From positions 62,001 through 126,000 of the forward strand of contig CAVVXU010000007.1 of assembly GCA_963752325.1 (NCBI GenBank): DNA of 64,000 nucleotides. Reading direction: 5' to 3'. The notes below the pieces were generated by a model. The model worked only from the letters and a program-made list of their open reading frames with translations. It was not told where the DNA came from and made no database searches. The DNA is from CAVTJL01 sp963752325 (GTDB taxonomy: Bacteria; Pseudomonadota; Alphaproteobacteria; Geminicoccales; Geminicoccaceae). Both the position numbers and the translations under genes were made by a program. Shown here in pieces: positions 18,512-26,189 of the stretch; position 1 is the first letter of the stretch, and the number at the start of each line of letters is the position of its first letter.

Positions 18512-18546
18512 ACATAGACGATGGCACGGTGTTTGGCACAGGGTTG

Positions 18547-19110
18547 ATGCTCGGAAGGGTGAAGGCCGGGGTGCAGCGGTTCGATCCGGAGGCGACGCTC
18601 GAGGCGCTGGCCAGCGGTGTGGTCGCGGGTGCCGATCTGGACATGCTGATCGACCGGCACGGCAGATGGATCTACCGAGGCTCGCCCATCGAGCGCGTAG
18701 GCTTGGTCCGCCTGTTCGCATCCGCGTTGCACCGCGCTGCCGACGGTGCCTACTGGCTGGTGACGCCCTATGAGCGCTGGCGTGTCCAGGTCGAGGACGC
18801 TCCCTTTCTGGCTGTCGAGCTTGAGCGTCGTGGCGCATCGGCCGAGCAGCAGCTTGCGGTGCGGACGAACATCGACGCGTGGGTGTGGCTGGATCGCGAC
18901 CACGTCCTCGAGCTGCGCGACCGTGGGGTTGGAGGGTCTGTTCCATACGTTCGTCTCGATCGGGGCTTGGAGGCACGCGTGACGCCTGCCGTCTTCTACG
19001 AGCTTGTCGACCTCGCCGAGCCGGACCCGGCACGGCCCACGACCCTCGGTGTCTGGAGCGCAGGCGTGTTCTTCCCTCTCGGGCATGACGTTGGAGAGGG
19101 CGATGCCTGA
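18547..19110 (+). CDS. DUF1285 domain-containing protein
   Basis: This DUF1285-family protein has no assigned biochemical role. Typical landmarks are DLDMLIDRHGRWIYRGSPIER, with WIYRGSPI as a strong family match, RVQVEDAPFLAVELE, and the C-terminal RLDRGLEARVTPAVFYELVDLAE. ATG at 18547 is preferred to the upstream GTG at 18529 because CAGGG lies at the right distance before it. The gene starts a compact plus-strand group: its last 8 bp overlap the Nudix gene start, followed by DUF6111 and cca. This order is common in alphaproteobacteria. Confidence 0.85.
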   Translation: MLGRVKAGVQRFDPEATLEALASGVVAGADLDMLIDRHGRWIYRGSPIERVGLVRLFASALHRAADGAYWLVTPYERWRVQVEDAPFLAVELERRGASAEQQLAVRTNIDAWVWLDRDHVLELRDRGVGGSVPYVRLDRGLEARVTPAVFYELVDLAEPDPARPTTLGVWSAGVFFPLGHDVGEGDA

Positions 19111-19738
19111 GGTGGCTCCGGCCGGCCCGGTATCGGACATCGATCGAGCTTGGCTGAAAGCGCGCCTTGAGGCCCCGCGGCAACGCGATGGTGGCCGCAC
19201 ATGGCTCGAGCGAGACGATGGCGGACCCTTGCTGCCGGATCGAGCGCCAGTGCCGGCGGCGGTGCTCGTGGGCTTCGTGGGGCGGCCGGGAGGCCCTTCC
19301 ATCCTTCTGACCCAGCGGACGGCGCACCTGCGCGATCATGCGGGACAGATCAGCTTTCCCGGCGGGCGGATCGAGCCGGAAGATGCGAGCGTCGCTGCGG
19401 CTGCGCTGCGCGAGGCCGAGGAGGAGATCGGGCTTGATCCGGCGCAGGTGGAGCTCCTCGGGGCTCTCGAGCCCTACGAGACCGTGACGGGGTTCCAGAT
19501 CCAGCCGGTGCTCGGCTGGATCGAGCCGCCGATCGAGCTGCGGGTGGATCCGTTCGAGGTCTCGGAGGCGTTCGAGGTACCGCTCAGCTTCATTCTCGAC
19601 GTCGCCAATCACCGCAGGGACTCCTACGAGCGGGCCGGGCGACGCCGGCACTTCTATGTTCTGCCCTATGAGAACCGCTACATCTGGGGTGCCACGGCGG
19701 CCATCCTCGTCAACCTGGCCAGCCGGCTCCGCGACTGA
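19103..19738 (+). CDS. Nudix hydrolase, CoA pyrophosphatase type
   Basis: This is a Nudix hydrolase of the CoA-diphosphatase (NudL/YeaB) type, expected to split CoA or its derivatives into phosphopantetheine and 3',5'-ADP. The hallmark upstream segment LLTQRTAHLRDHAGQISFPG is followed by the Nudix box with GG at its start and REAEEEIGL at its end. FYVLPYENRYIWGATAAIL is the typical C-terminus. ATG at 19103 is chosen (about 211 residues); an in-frame ATG at 19085 is also possible and would overlap DUF1285 more. The DUF6111 gene follows after 3 bp. Confidence 0.9.
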   Translation: MPEVAPAGPVSDIDRAWLKARLEAPRQRDGGRTWLERDDGGPLLPDRAPVPAAVLVGFVGRPGGPSILLTQRTAHLRDHAGQISFPGGRIEPEDASVAAAALREAEEEIGLDPAQVELLGALEPYETVTGFQIQPVLGWIEPPIELRVDPFEVSEAFEVPLSFILDVANHRRDSYERAGRRRHFYVLPYENRYIWGATAAILVNLASRLRD

Positions 19739-19741
19739 GCC

Positions 19742-20012
19742 ATGATGATGCGTCTCCTGCTCAGGGCCATCGTGCCCCTGCTGCTGCCGTTCATCATCTA
19801 CTTCGCGGCGCGCATGCTGATGGCGCGCCGCCTGCGGCAGCCACGCGGATATCCCTGGTTCGCGCTCACGGTCGTGGGGCTCCTGCTGGCCTGCCTCAGC
19901 CTTGGCGTCCCTGGCGGTCGTGCAGGGGCCTGCATCGCTCCATCCCTATGTGGCACCCCGCCTGGAGCGCGGACCGGCGCAACCAGCGGGCTCGGAGCCC
20001 GCCGGCCGATGA
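19742..20012 (+). CDS. Small DUF6111-type membrane protein (one frameshift)
   Basis: This is a protein of about 89 residues with two membrane helices: LLLRAIVPLLLPFIIYFAAR and YPWFALTVVGLLLA. Near 19893 one extra base breaks the frame. After correction the second helix continues as SALASLAVVQGP and the protein ends HPYVAPRLERGPAQPAG...GR, which is the DUF6111 C-terminal pattern. The corrected stop TGA at 20010-20012 overlaps the cca ATG at 20009 by 4 bp, which supports the correction. The function is unknown. It is consistently placed between a Nudix gene and cca in related genomes, to my knowledge. Confidence 0.7.
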
Positions 20013-21258
20013 GCGAGGCTCGCCCGCTGGCGGCCGCCCGCTGGCTGGCAGCACCGGAGTCGCGGCGCATCATGGCGGCGCTCGAGGGGGGCGGGCGCCG
20101 GGCGCGCTTCGTGGGCGGCTGCGTGCGGGACACGCTTGTCGATCCCACGCTGGACGAGCTGGACATCGATATCGCCACACAGGAGCCGCCGGAGCGCGAC
20201 GCTGGCCCTGCTGGAGGCGGCGCGCCTCAAGGTGGTGCCGACAGGCCTCGCGCACGGCACCGTCACGGCGCATGTGGGCACGCGCAGCTTCGAGATCACC
20301 TCGCTTCGGCGTGACGTCCGCACCGACGGGCGGCGCGCCGTCGTGGTGTTCACCGACGACTTCGTCGAGGATGCGGCCCGCCGGGACTTCACCTTCAACG
20401 CCATGAGCTGCGATCTGGACGGCCGCCTCCATGATCCGTTCGGCGGCCGGGCCGACCTCCTGCGTGGGCACGTGCGCTTCGTCGGCGACCCGCGGGCCCG
20501 GATCCGCGAGGACTATCTCCGCATCCTGCGCTTTTTCCGCTTTTATGCGCGCTTCGGCGAGGGAGCGCCGGACCTGGCTGCGCTCGACGCCTGTCAGCCA
20601 GGAGCGGGCCGGCCTGGCAAGGCTGTCGGGCGAGCGCATCGCCGCGGAGCTGCGCCGCCTGCTCGTGGCACCCAAGGCGATCGAGAGCCTCCGCCTGATG
20701 CTGCAGGTGGGCGTCCTGGACGAGCTTCTCGGCGTGGCCGTGGATCCCGCCCGCCTGGCCTCGCTGCTGCATGTGGCGCCCGAAGCCGACGCCGTTCTCC
20801 GGCTCGCAGCGCTGCTCTCCGGCGCTCGCGCGCAGGAGGTCGGTCGTGTCGTCGAGCGCCTGAGGCTCTCGGGGCGCGACACCGAGCGGCTCTCGGGCCT
20901 CGTCCGGTCGCCGCTGCCGCCGCTCGACATCGACAGGCAGGGCATGCGCCGGCTCGTCTATCGCCATGGCGCGGCATTGGCGGCCGACCTGCTTCGTCTG
21001 GCCGCAGCCGCCGGCGACGCGCCGCGCCCTCGGCTCGAGGCGTTGCTCGCCGAGCTCGGGGCGAGCGAGGTGCCGGGCTTCCCGCTGTCGGGGCGCGACC
21101 TGCTCGCACGTGGAATCCCCGCCGGCCCCGAGGTCGGCCGCCTGCTCGAGGAGGTGCGCGGCTGGTGGGAGGCGGAGGACTTCCGGCCGGACCGCGCGGC
21201 CTGCCTCGAGCGCCTGGATCGGCTCGCTCCCACGCCGGGTTCGGCTCAGCCATCTTGA
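20009..21258 (+). CDS. cca: CCA tRNA nucleotidyltransferase (two frameshifts)
   Basis: This enzyme adds or repairs the 3' CCA of tRNAs. The nucleotidyltransferase signature ARFVGGCVRDTL is followed by DELDIDIATQ, where the DxD metal site lies. FEITSLRRDV, ARRDFTFNAMSCDLDGRLHDPFGG and IREDYLRILRFFRFYARFG are further family blocks, and AAELRRLLVAPKAIESLRLM is the helical body. One extra base near 20204 (after EPPER) and one near 20595 (after ACQ) break the frame. Removing both gives a 415-residue protein. A tRNA-Gln gene begins 43 bp downstream. Confidence 0.85.
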
Positions 21259-21301
21259 CAAGCATGACCGCCACCTAATATCCCCACGCGGCGCCCGCCC
21301 T

Positions 21302-21375
21302 TGGGGGATAGTTTAACGGTAGAACTCTCGGCTCTGGACCGAGCAGTCCTGGTTCGAATCCAGGTCCCCCAGCCA
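21302..21375 (+). tRNA. tRNA-Gln (anticodon CTG)
   Basis: The 74-nt sequence folds as a full cloverleaf. The 7-bp acceptor pairs TGGGGGA with TCCCCCA, the D arm contains AGTTTAACGGTAGA, and the anticodon stem CTCGG/CCGAG encloses loop CTCTGGA with anticodon CTG. The T loop is GGTTCGAATCC. CCA is encoded at 21373-21375. It reads CAG codons for glutamine. Confidence 0.97.
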
Positions 21376-21634
21376 TCTCCGGCAAGCCGCAGGCGCCGCA
21401 CGGGCCCGAGTGGCCGCTTGCGCGGTGTGGCCCGGGCCAGCTCGGGCATCGGATCAAGCTGCTTTTCTCCTTTGTCGTGCTCGAGCTGGACATGAGAGCT
21501 TGCGCCCAGCCTGGCGAGGCCGTGTCCGGGATGTGGCATGGGCCCGTCGTGGCGGGGGCAACAGCGCGACGAGGACGAGGCGAGGGGACGCGAGGACGCG
21601 CTTCTTCCGTTATCCCACGGCCATCTCCAGGGGG

Positions 21635-21712
21635 CAGGTGACGCGGCGCGATGGGGCAGGAGGCGCGTAGCCCCGGTCACCTGACCCGCCGGTCACGCCG
21701 TGGGGTGACAAG
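21635..21712. repeat. Imperfect direct repeat, copy A
   Basis: Copy A begins CAGGTGACGCGGCGCGATGG and ends GGGGTGACAAG. It matches copy B at 21823-21900 at roughly four of five positions by eye, with conserved blocks CAGGTGAC-CGGCGCGA-GGG-CAGGAG, CACCTGACC and GGTGACAAG. CACCTGACC and GGTGAC are near-inverted within the unit, giving it a palindromic, REP-like structure. Confidence 0.65.
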
Positions 21713-21822
21713 AATGCAGGGGCGGCGTGCACATACCTCTCCTGTCGCCCCCGACGTGATCGGGGGCCAACGGGTCGACGCCGGCCGCTTTTCCGTGTCA
21801 TCCCCCGGCGTGACCGGAGGAT

Positions 21823-21900
21823 CAGGTGACACGGCGCGACGGGACAGGAGTCGCCTGCTCCCCGCCACCTGACCGCCCGGTCGAGCCGGGCGGTGACAAG
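21823..21900. repeat. Imperfect direct repeat, copy B
   Basis: Copy B begins CAGGTGACACGGCGCGACGG. It contains a perfect 9-bp stem ACCGCCCGG/CCGGGCGGT around TCGA close to its end and finishes GGTGACAAG. The preceding sequence TGTCATCCCCCGGCGTGACCG also resembles sequence before copy A, so the true unit may be nearer 110 bp. It is 188 bp downstream of copy A. Confidence 0.65.
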
Positions 21901-21916
21901 TAAAGGCGCCCTGCCC

Positions 21917-22537
21917 CTAGGGTGGCGTGGTCTTTTTGTCTGTCACTCTCCTTTTTTGCTCCTCCACCGCCCCGGCCCCGCTCTCTCCCAGCGCGGCGTG
22001 GCGGCTCTCGGCGTAACGCAGGACCCAGTCGGCCACGTCCGGGTTGCTCCGGGCGAAGGCGAGGAGGTCCGAGACAAGCTCGGCGGCGACGGGATTGTTC
22101 GACGCCTGGATGGCGTCGTCGGGCGCGCGCCGCTGCCGATCTCGTCCCGGCGCACAGACGTCGGGATCGCGGTCGCTCGTGCGCGTCACGAGGCGGCGCA
22201 GGCGGTTTTCCGGATGGCGGCCGCGGTTGCCCTCGTAGGCAAGGAACAAAAGAGCCTTGGTGTCGCCCATGTCGGCGAGGTGCTGGAGGCTGGCGAACGC
22301 CGTCCTGATCAGGAGCGCCTCGCGCTCGTCCTCGGGCAGCTCGGCCTCGCGCCGGTAGTAGGCGACGTGCTCCTGGAATTTCTCGTCCTCGAGGAGCGAA
22401 AGAATCTCGGCCTCGTCCGTGTCCTCGTGCCTGGCGACCTCGGCGGGCGTCATGCCGCCGGCGAGTCGCCGCGCCAGCCGCACGGTACGTGCCGCGGGCA
22501 TCGAGGCGGGGGAACGCGCGGGGTAGGTAGAAGGCAT
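21917..22537 (-). CDS. Unrecognised small protein with a probable HTH segment
   Basis: I do not recognise this 206-residue protein. Residues about 20-50 (RLARRLAGGMTPAEVARHED and the following EILSLLEDEKF) look like a helix-turn-helix of the type in Hin-like proteins and phage terminase small subunits. Residues 55-105 are helical and charged (PEDEREALLIRTAFASLQHL, DTKALLFLAYEGNRGRHPEN). The C-terminal third is Arg/Asp-rich and ends EEQKRRVTDKKTTPP, suggesting nucleic-acid contact or disorder. Membrane segments and signal peptides are absent. ATG at 22537 fits a consensus -35 and two dyads immediately upstream. The gene stands alone, converging on tRNA-Gln across the repeat-bearing gap. A DNA-binding role, possibly self-regulation, is inference. 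Confidence 0.6.
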   Translation of the reverse strand: MPSTYPARSPASMPAARTVRLARRLAGGMTPAEVARHEDTDEAEILSLLEDEKFQEHVAYYRREAELPEDEREALLIRTAFASLQHLADMGDTKALLFLAYEGNRGRHPENRLRRLVTRTSDRDPDVCAPGRDRQRRAPDDAIQASNNPVAAELVSDLLAFARSNPDVADWVLRYAESRHAALGESGAGAVEEQKRRVTDKKTTPP

Positions 22538-22543
22538 TTGCGC

Positions 22544-22583
22544 GTTCTATAGGATCTATAGCCTACTGTCAACTGAGAGTTGA
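22544..22583 (-). promoter_or_regulatory. Promoter with two 6-3-6 dyads upstream of the unknown HTH-like gene
   Basis: On the minus strand TTGACA (22567-22572) and TAGAAC (22544-22549) are spaced 17 bp; an alternative -10 is TATAGA at spacing 15. Two perfect dyads of the same build overlap it: CTATAG-GAT-CTATAG at 22547-22561 and TCAACT-GAG-AGTTGA at 22569-22583. Their centres are 22 bp apart, about two helical turns. The predicted transcription start coincides with the ATG, suggesting a leaderless message. Confidence 0.5.
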
Positions 22584-22641
22584 GGTGGCGATCCGTTGTT
22601 GCCTTTCGGCGGCCGCCAATACGGCGTGGCCGGGCATGGCG

Positions 22642-23106
22642 TTAGAGGGACTGTGCCACTTCCTCCAGCTGCTGGACCATCGTGCCCCAGCCGTCGAAGA
22701 AGCCCATCTCCTCGTGGCGCTTGCGGTCCTCGCCGTCCTTGTGCAGGCAGCGCGCCGTGTAGCGGGTGCCCGAGCCTTCCTCCTCGAGGACGAAAATGCC
22801 GGTCATGGCGAGCCAGGGGGAGGCCGGGCGCCAGCCCTCGACGAGCATCGAGGTCCAGACGATCCGCTCCATCGGCACGACCTCGAGAAAGATGCCGGGA
22901 TTGTCGCTCTCGCCGCCGTCGGGGCCGCTCATGAAGGTGTGGAAGGCGCCGCCGCTGCGGAAGTCGAAGGCGCGGACCTCCGTGACCCAGGGCCGTGGGC
23001 ACCACCACTGCTTGATGATCTCGGGGTCGCTCCAGGCCCGCCACACCTTTGCGCGCGGGGCGGCGACGAGACGGACGATCTCGAGATCCAGACCAGCATC
23101 ACTCAT
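22642..23106 (-). CDS. SRPBCC / AHSA1-family protein
   Basis: This protein of about 154 residues has the Bet v1-like AHSA1 fold. Family motifs are LEIVRLVAAPRAKVWRAWSD, IIKQWWCPRPW, FRSGGAFHTFMSGPDG and ERIVWTSMLVEGW; the C-terminus GFFDGWGTMVQQLEEVAQSL is also typical. ATG at 23106 overlaps the stop of the ArsR gene by 8 bp, so an in-frame upstream extension that runs through arsR is rejected. ArsR-AHSA1 pairs are common. The AHSA1 partner probably binds a hydrophobic ligand, but the ligand and activity are not known. Confidence 0.9.
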   Translation of the reverse strand: MSDAGLDLEIVRLVAAPRAKVWRAWSDPEIIKQWWCPRPWVTEVRAFDFRSGGAFHTFMSGPDGGESDNPGIFLEVVPMERIVWTSMLVEGWRPASPWLAMTGIFVLEEEGSGTRYTARCLHKDGEDRKRHEEMGFFDGWGTMVQQLEEVAQSL

Positions 23107-23431
23107 CCTCGTGCTCCTCCAGCAGGGCATCCAGGCGGTCGAACCGCGCCTCCCAAAGGGCGCGCTGCCTGCCGAGCCAGCTCCGGGCGGCGTCGAGCCG
23201 ATCCATCTCGACACGGCAAGTGCGCACGCGACCTCTTTTCTCGCTCCTCACGAGCCCGCTGCCCTCGAGCACCTTCAGGTGCTGGACGACGGTCGGCAGC
23301 GCCATCGGCAACGGCCTTGCCAGCTCGCTCACGCTGGCCGGCCCGCGGACGAGACGCTCCACGATGGCGCGGCGCGTCGGGTCCGAGAGGGCGGAGAAGA
23401 GCTGGTCGAGGGCCAGCGCTTGGTTAGTCAT
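23099..23431 (-). CDS. ArsR-family winged-helix repressor
   Basis: This is a 110-residue winged-helix regulator of the ArsR superfamily. The core DQLFSALSDPTRRAIVERL, SVSELARPLPMALPTVVQHL and KVLEGSGLVRSEKRGRVRTC is diagnostic. It has no metal-binding ELCVCD motif, so it belongs to the non-metal group usually paired with AHSA1/SRPBCC proteins. ATG at 23431 is chosen; a GTG at 23479 is also in frame, and an ATG at 23446 lies between. The upstream region carries a repeated motif (23427-23441 and 23475-23489) that could be its own operator. Confidence 0.9.
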   Translation of the reverse strand: MTNQALALDQLFSALSDPTRRAIVERLVRGPASVSELARPLPMALPTVVQHLKVLEGSGLVRSEKRGRVRTCRVEMDRLDAARSWLGRQRALWEARFDRLDALLEEHEDE

Positions 23432-23489
23432 ATGGCTAAGTATCATGGCGCGCGACACCAGGCAACGATAGTTTGACACTTGCCTAAGT
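23427..23489 (-). promoter_or_regulatory. Two copies of a candidate ArsR operator motif
   Basis: Read on the minus strand, ACTTAGGCAAGTGTC (23475-23489) and ACTTAGCCATATGAC (23427-23441) match at 11 of 15 positions and are 48 bp apart. Each is partly palindromic (CACTT-GCCT-AAGTG, and TAG-N-CATATG-N-CTA). The second copy covers the arsR start codon, which suits self-repression. Confidence 0.4.
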
Positions 23490-23621
23490 GTTGGGCCCTC
23501 GCGCGATGACCGGGGCCGATGCCGCCATAGCCGCCGGCAGCGGGCAGGCGCAGCCCGAGGGTGCCTGCATGCCCGCTTCTCGCCGCCGATGGACCGGTGC
23601 CCGGCCCTCCGGCGATGCCTC

Positions 23622-24428
23622 TCAGAGTGCCGTGTGGTCCCGCACCGCGTCGCCCAGCGCGGGCTTGAGCTGAAGGAAGCGCTGGTCGAGCGCGGCGGGA
23701 TCCCGCCTATTCAGCTCGATCATCTTTTCCCGCGTCTCGCCGCCGCGCAGGACGCCCAGCGCATCCGCCTCGATGCCTGCGACGATGGCCTCGGCCACGG
23801 CGGAGGCCGGCTCGCGGACGAAGCCGAGATCGGGGCCGGCCCGCGAGGTGCTCATCATCGGCGTCTCGGTGGCGCCGGGGTAGACGGTGAGGACGTGGAC
23901 GCCTTCGCCCTTGAGCTCGCGGCGCAGGGCCTCGCCGAAGTGCGCGAGGCCCGCCTTGACCGCGGCGTAGGTCGTGTAGAAGGGCATGCCGATCAGCGCG
24001 ATGCCGGAGGTGACGTTCACGACGAGGCCGTCGCCGCTGGCGCGCAGATGCGGCAGCGCCGAACGCGTCAGCAGGATGGGTGCGACGAGATCGACCTCGA
24101 CCATCGCACGAATCTCGCTCTCGGCCGTGTCCTCGAGGCGTCCGGCCCTGACGCCGCCCGCATTGTTGACGAGGATGTCGAGGCCACCGAGCTTTGCCAG
24201 CGCAGCCTCCAAGGTGGCCGCACGCCCTTCCTCGGTCGTCACGTCAGCCGCGAGGCCATCGACGGCAGCGCCGTCCCGGCTGAGCTGCCCGATCGCCGCC
24301 GTGAGGACGTCCGGGCGTCGGCCGGTCACGAACAGTGAAGCGCCTCTGGCGATCATCACCTCCGCGGTCGCGAGCCCGATGCCGCTCGAGCCGCCGGTGA
24401 CGAGGACGCGCTTGCCGCTGAGATTCAT
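23622..24428 (-). CDS. SDR-family oxidoreductase
   Basis: This is a classical short-chain dehydrogenase/reductase of about 268 residues. The cofactor motif is TGGSSGIG, LVNNAGG is the structural motif, and the catalytic set is N-S-YxxxK with NVTSG and YAAVK. ATG at 24428 (MNLSGKRVLVTGG) fits the family; ten upstream residues in frame are ignored. It lies downstream of a GST gene by about 75 bp and may share its transcript. The substrate cannot be deduced. The C-terminal part (REKMIELNRRDPAALDQRFL) resembles the SDRs annotated as general oxidoreductases in proteobacteria. Confidence 0.92.
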   Translation of the reverse strand: MNLSGKRVLVTGGSSGIGLATAEVMIARGASLFVTGRRPDVLTAAIGQLSRDGAAVDGLAADVTTEEGRAATLEAALAKLGGLDILVNNAGGVRAGRLEDTAESEIRAMVEVDLVAPILLTRSALPHLRASGDGLVVNVTSGIALIGMPFYTTYAAVKAGLAHFGEALRRELKGEGVHVLTVYPGATETPMMSTSRAGPDLGFVREPASAVAEAIVAGIEADALGVLRGGETREKMIELNRRDPAALDQRFLQLKPALGDAVRDHTAL

Positions 24429-24503
24429 GAGCCCATGGCCCCTTGCCGTTATTGTCACGCGTGGCCCGGGCCGGCGGTCGCCCGCTGGCCCGGGCCTGCA
24501 CCG

Positions 24504-25211
24504 TCAGGCCGCGGCGGGCGGATAGTTCGAGGGGAAGAGGGCGCGCCGCGCCTCCTCGTCCATGTCCTGCTTGAAGGCATGGTCCGTGCCCACGGCCCGC
24601 GCGCGGGCAACCGCCGGCCTCGAGTCGATCCTCGCGAACCAGCGCTGGAGATTGGGGTAGGCGGCCAGCGGCTCGTCCTCGCCCGGCAGCACTGCGGTGG
24701 CACGATCCAGCCAGCCCCAGGCCGAGATGTCGACGATGGAGTAGTCGTTGCCGACGACGTAGTCGCGGCCGGCCATGTGGTCGTCCAGGACCTTGTAGTG
24801 GCGCTCGGCCTCGCGACGATACCGGTTGATCGCGTAGGGCACCTTCTCGGGTGCCGCGCGCTGGAAATGGACGGCCTGGCCGGAGAACGGCCCGAGGCCC
24901 GAGGCGATGAAGAAGAGCCAGGAGAGGAGCTCGGGCCGGTCGGCGGGCGTGCCGACGAAGCGGCCGGTCTTCTCGCCGAGATAAAGAAGGATGGCGTTCG
25001 AGTCGAAGACGCGGGCCTCGCCGCCGCCGGGCCCCTCGGTGTCGACGATCGCCGGCAGCTTGCCGTTGGGGTTGATGGCGAGGAAGGCGGGAGTGTGCTG
25101 CTCGCCCTTGCGTGTGTCGACGGGCACCACCTCGTAGGGAAGGCCCGTCTCCTCGAGGAGAAGGGCCACCTTGGCGGGGTTGGGCGTGGGGTGGAAGTAG
25201 AAGCGGATCAT
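24504..25211 (-). CDS. Glutathione S-transferase family protein (YfcG-like)
   Basis: This 235-residue protein has the two-domain GST layout. The thioredoxin-like domain contains FHPTPNPAKVALLLEETGLP, NPNGKLPAIVD with the cis-proline, and VFDSNAILLYLGEKTGR for glutathione gamma-glutamyl contacts. The helical domain includes WLFFIASGLGPFSGQAVHF and YVVGNDYSIVDISAWGWLDR, with the N-capping motif. The Asn in PTPNPAK and the pattern fit the YfcG/YghU group, which often has disulfide-bond reductase activity. The exporter gene lies 24 bp upstream and the SDR gene downstream. Confidence 0.92.
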   Translation of the reverse strand: MIRFYFHPTPNPAKVALLLEETGLPYEVVPVDTRKGEQHTPAFLAINPNGKLPAIVDTEGPGGGEARVFDSNAILLYLGEKTGRFVGTPADRPELLSWLFFIASGLGPFSGQAVHFQRAAPEKVPYAINRYRREAERHYKVLDDHMAGRDYVVGNDYSIVDISAWGWLDRATAVLPGEDEPLAAYPNLQRWFARIDSRPAVARARAVGTDHAFKQDMDEEARRALFPSNYPPAAA

Positions 25212-25235
25212 GAGGGTCTCCGTTGATGGGATGGT

Positions 25236-26189
25236 CTAGGCAAGAGCGCGGGCAGGTGGCGGCCGGGTGGCGAGGACGACGCCGGTCGCGATGACGGCGA
25301 TGGCCACGCTCTGCAGGAGGGTCGGGATCTCGCCGAGGACGGGTGCGGCAAGGGCGGTGGCGGCCACGGGAAGGAGTGCCATGATCGCGGCAGCGGCGCT
25401 CGGGCCCAGGATGGCCACGGCACGGTTGTAGGTGACGATCGCGACGGCGCTCATCAGGAAGCCCTGATACGCGATCTGGAAGAGAACCTCCTGGATCGAG
25501 GCGTCCTGCAGGCGCGAGAGGCCGAGCCCAAGATAGAAGGGCAGATAGAGGACGGCCGACCAGAAGCATATGAGCGCCGCTGCCTGGAGCGCGGTGAGCC
25601 CGCTGCCGCGGAAGCGGACGGTGTAGATCGCCCAAAGGCCGGCAGCCGCGATCAGGGCTGCGGCACCTTCGAGGCTGGATCGGCCTCCTGCGAGGGACCG
25701 GTCGGCCAGCAATGTCGCGAGACCGACGAGGATGGCGGCGTAGCCGAGAAGACGGCGCCGCCCAGGTGGCTCGCGCAGGAGAAGCCAGCCGATAAGGCCG
25801 GCGAAGACGGGCATCAGCGCGGGCGTCACCGAGGATGCCTCGGCAGCCGAGCTGAGCTGGAGGCCGAGCGCAACGAGGAGAACGAAGGGAGCGCCCCAGA
25901 GCAGCGCCAGCAGGAGGCCCGGCAGCAACGCGCCGCGGGGGAGCCGCCGCGTCGGTGCCAGCAGCATGGGCGACAGGAGGAGTGCCCCGACGCCGAAGCG
26001 TAGTGCCACGACGTCCCAGATGCGCAGCTCATGCGTGACGGTGAAGCGGGTCACGACGAACCAGCCTGCGAAGATGACGACGGAGATGGCCGCCCAAAGG
26101 AAGCCGGTCAGCATGGGGCCGACCCCGGCTTCCGCGTGGATCGATGACGGCCGGCCGGGCCCCGCGACGGCGGCGATGCCGTCACTCAT
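25236..26189 (-). CDS. EamA / DMT-family transporter
   Basis: This is an inner-membrane drug/metabolite transporter with about ten predicted helices in two EamA repeats, for example FLWAAISVVIFAGWFVVTRF, GALLPGLLLALLWGAPFVLL and AAIMALLPVAATALAAPVLG with the terminal QSVAIAVIATGVVLA. ATG at 26189 overlaps the stop of the peroxiredoxin-like gene by 4 bp (ATGA) and gives 317 residues; an internal ATG at 26114 is the alternative. It is probably co-transcribed with the upstream antioxidant gene. The substrate is unknown, and export of a small metabolite is the usual role of this family. Confidence 0.9.
   Translation of the reverse strand: MSDGIAAVAGPGRPSSIHAEAGVGPMLTGFLWAAISVVIFAGWFVVTRFTVTHELRIWDVVALRFGVGALLLSPMLLAPTRRLPRGALLPGLLLALLWGAPFVLLVALGLQLSSAAEASSVTPALMPVFAGLIGWLLLREPPGRRRLLGYAAILVGLATLLADRSLAGGRSSLEGAAALIAAAGLWAIYTVRFRGSGLTALQAAALICFWSAVLYLPFYLGLGLSRLQDASIQEVLFQIAYQGFLMSAVAIVTYNRAVAILGPSAAAAIMALLPVAATALAAPVLGEIPTLLQSVAIAVIATGVVLATRPPPARALA

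Larger units (their letters stand above)
21376..21916. other. Gene-free interval carrying imperfect repeats
   Basis: This is a 541-bp gap between tRNA-Gln and the convergent unknown gene, with no credible coding region. It holds two imperfect copies of a unit of about 78 bp (annotated separately) and several GC-rich palindromes, such as CCCCCGA-CGTGA-TCGGGGG at about 21748-21766. No integrase, attachment-site duplication of the tRNA end or IS remnant is visible. Confidence 0.6.

Noticed and set aside
21376..21916. CRISPR array
   Set aside because: There are only two imperfect copies, too long and too diverged, with no regular spacers and no cas genes.
21302..22537. Integrated mobile island at tRNA-Gln
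   Set aside because: There is no integrase, no duplicated tRNA 3' end and no phage genes. The HTH-like protein only loosely resembles terminase small subunits.
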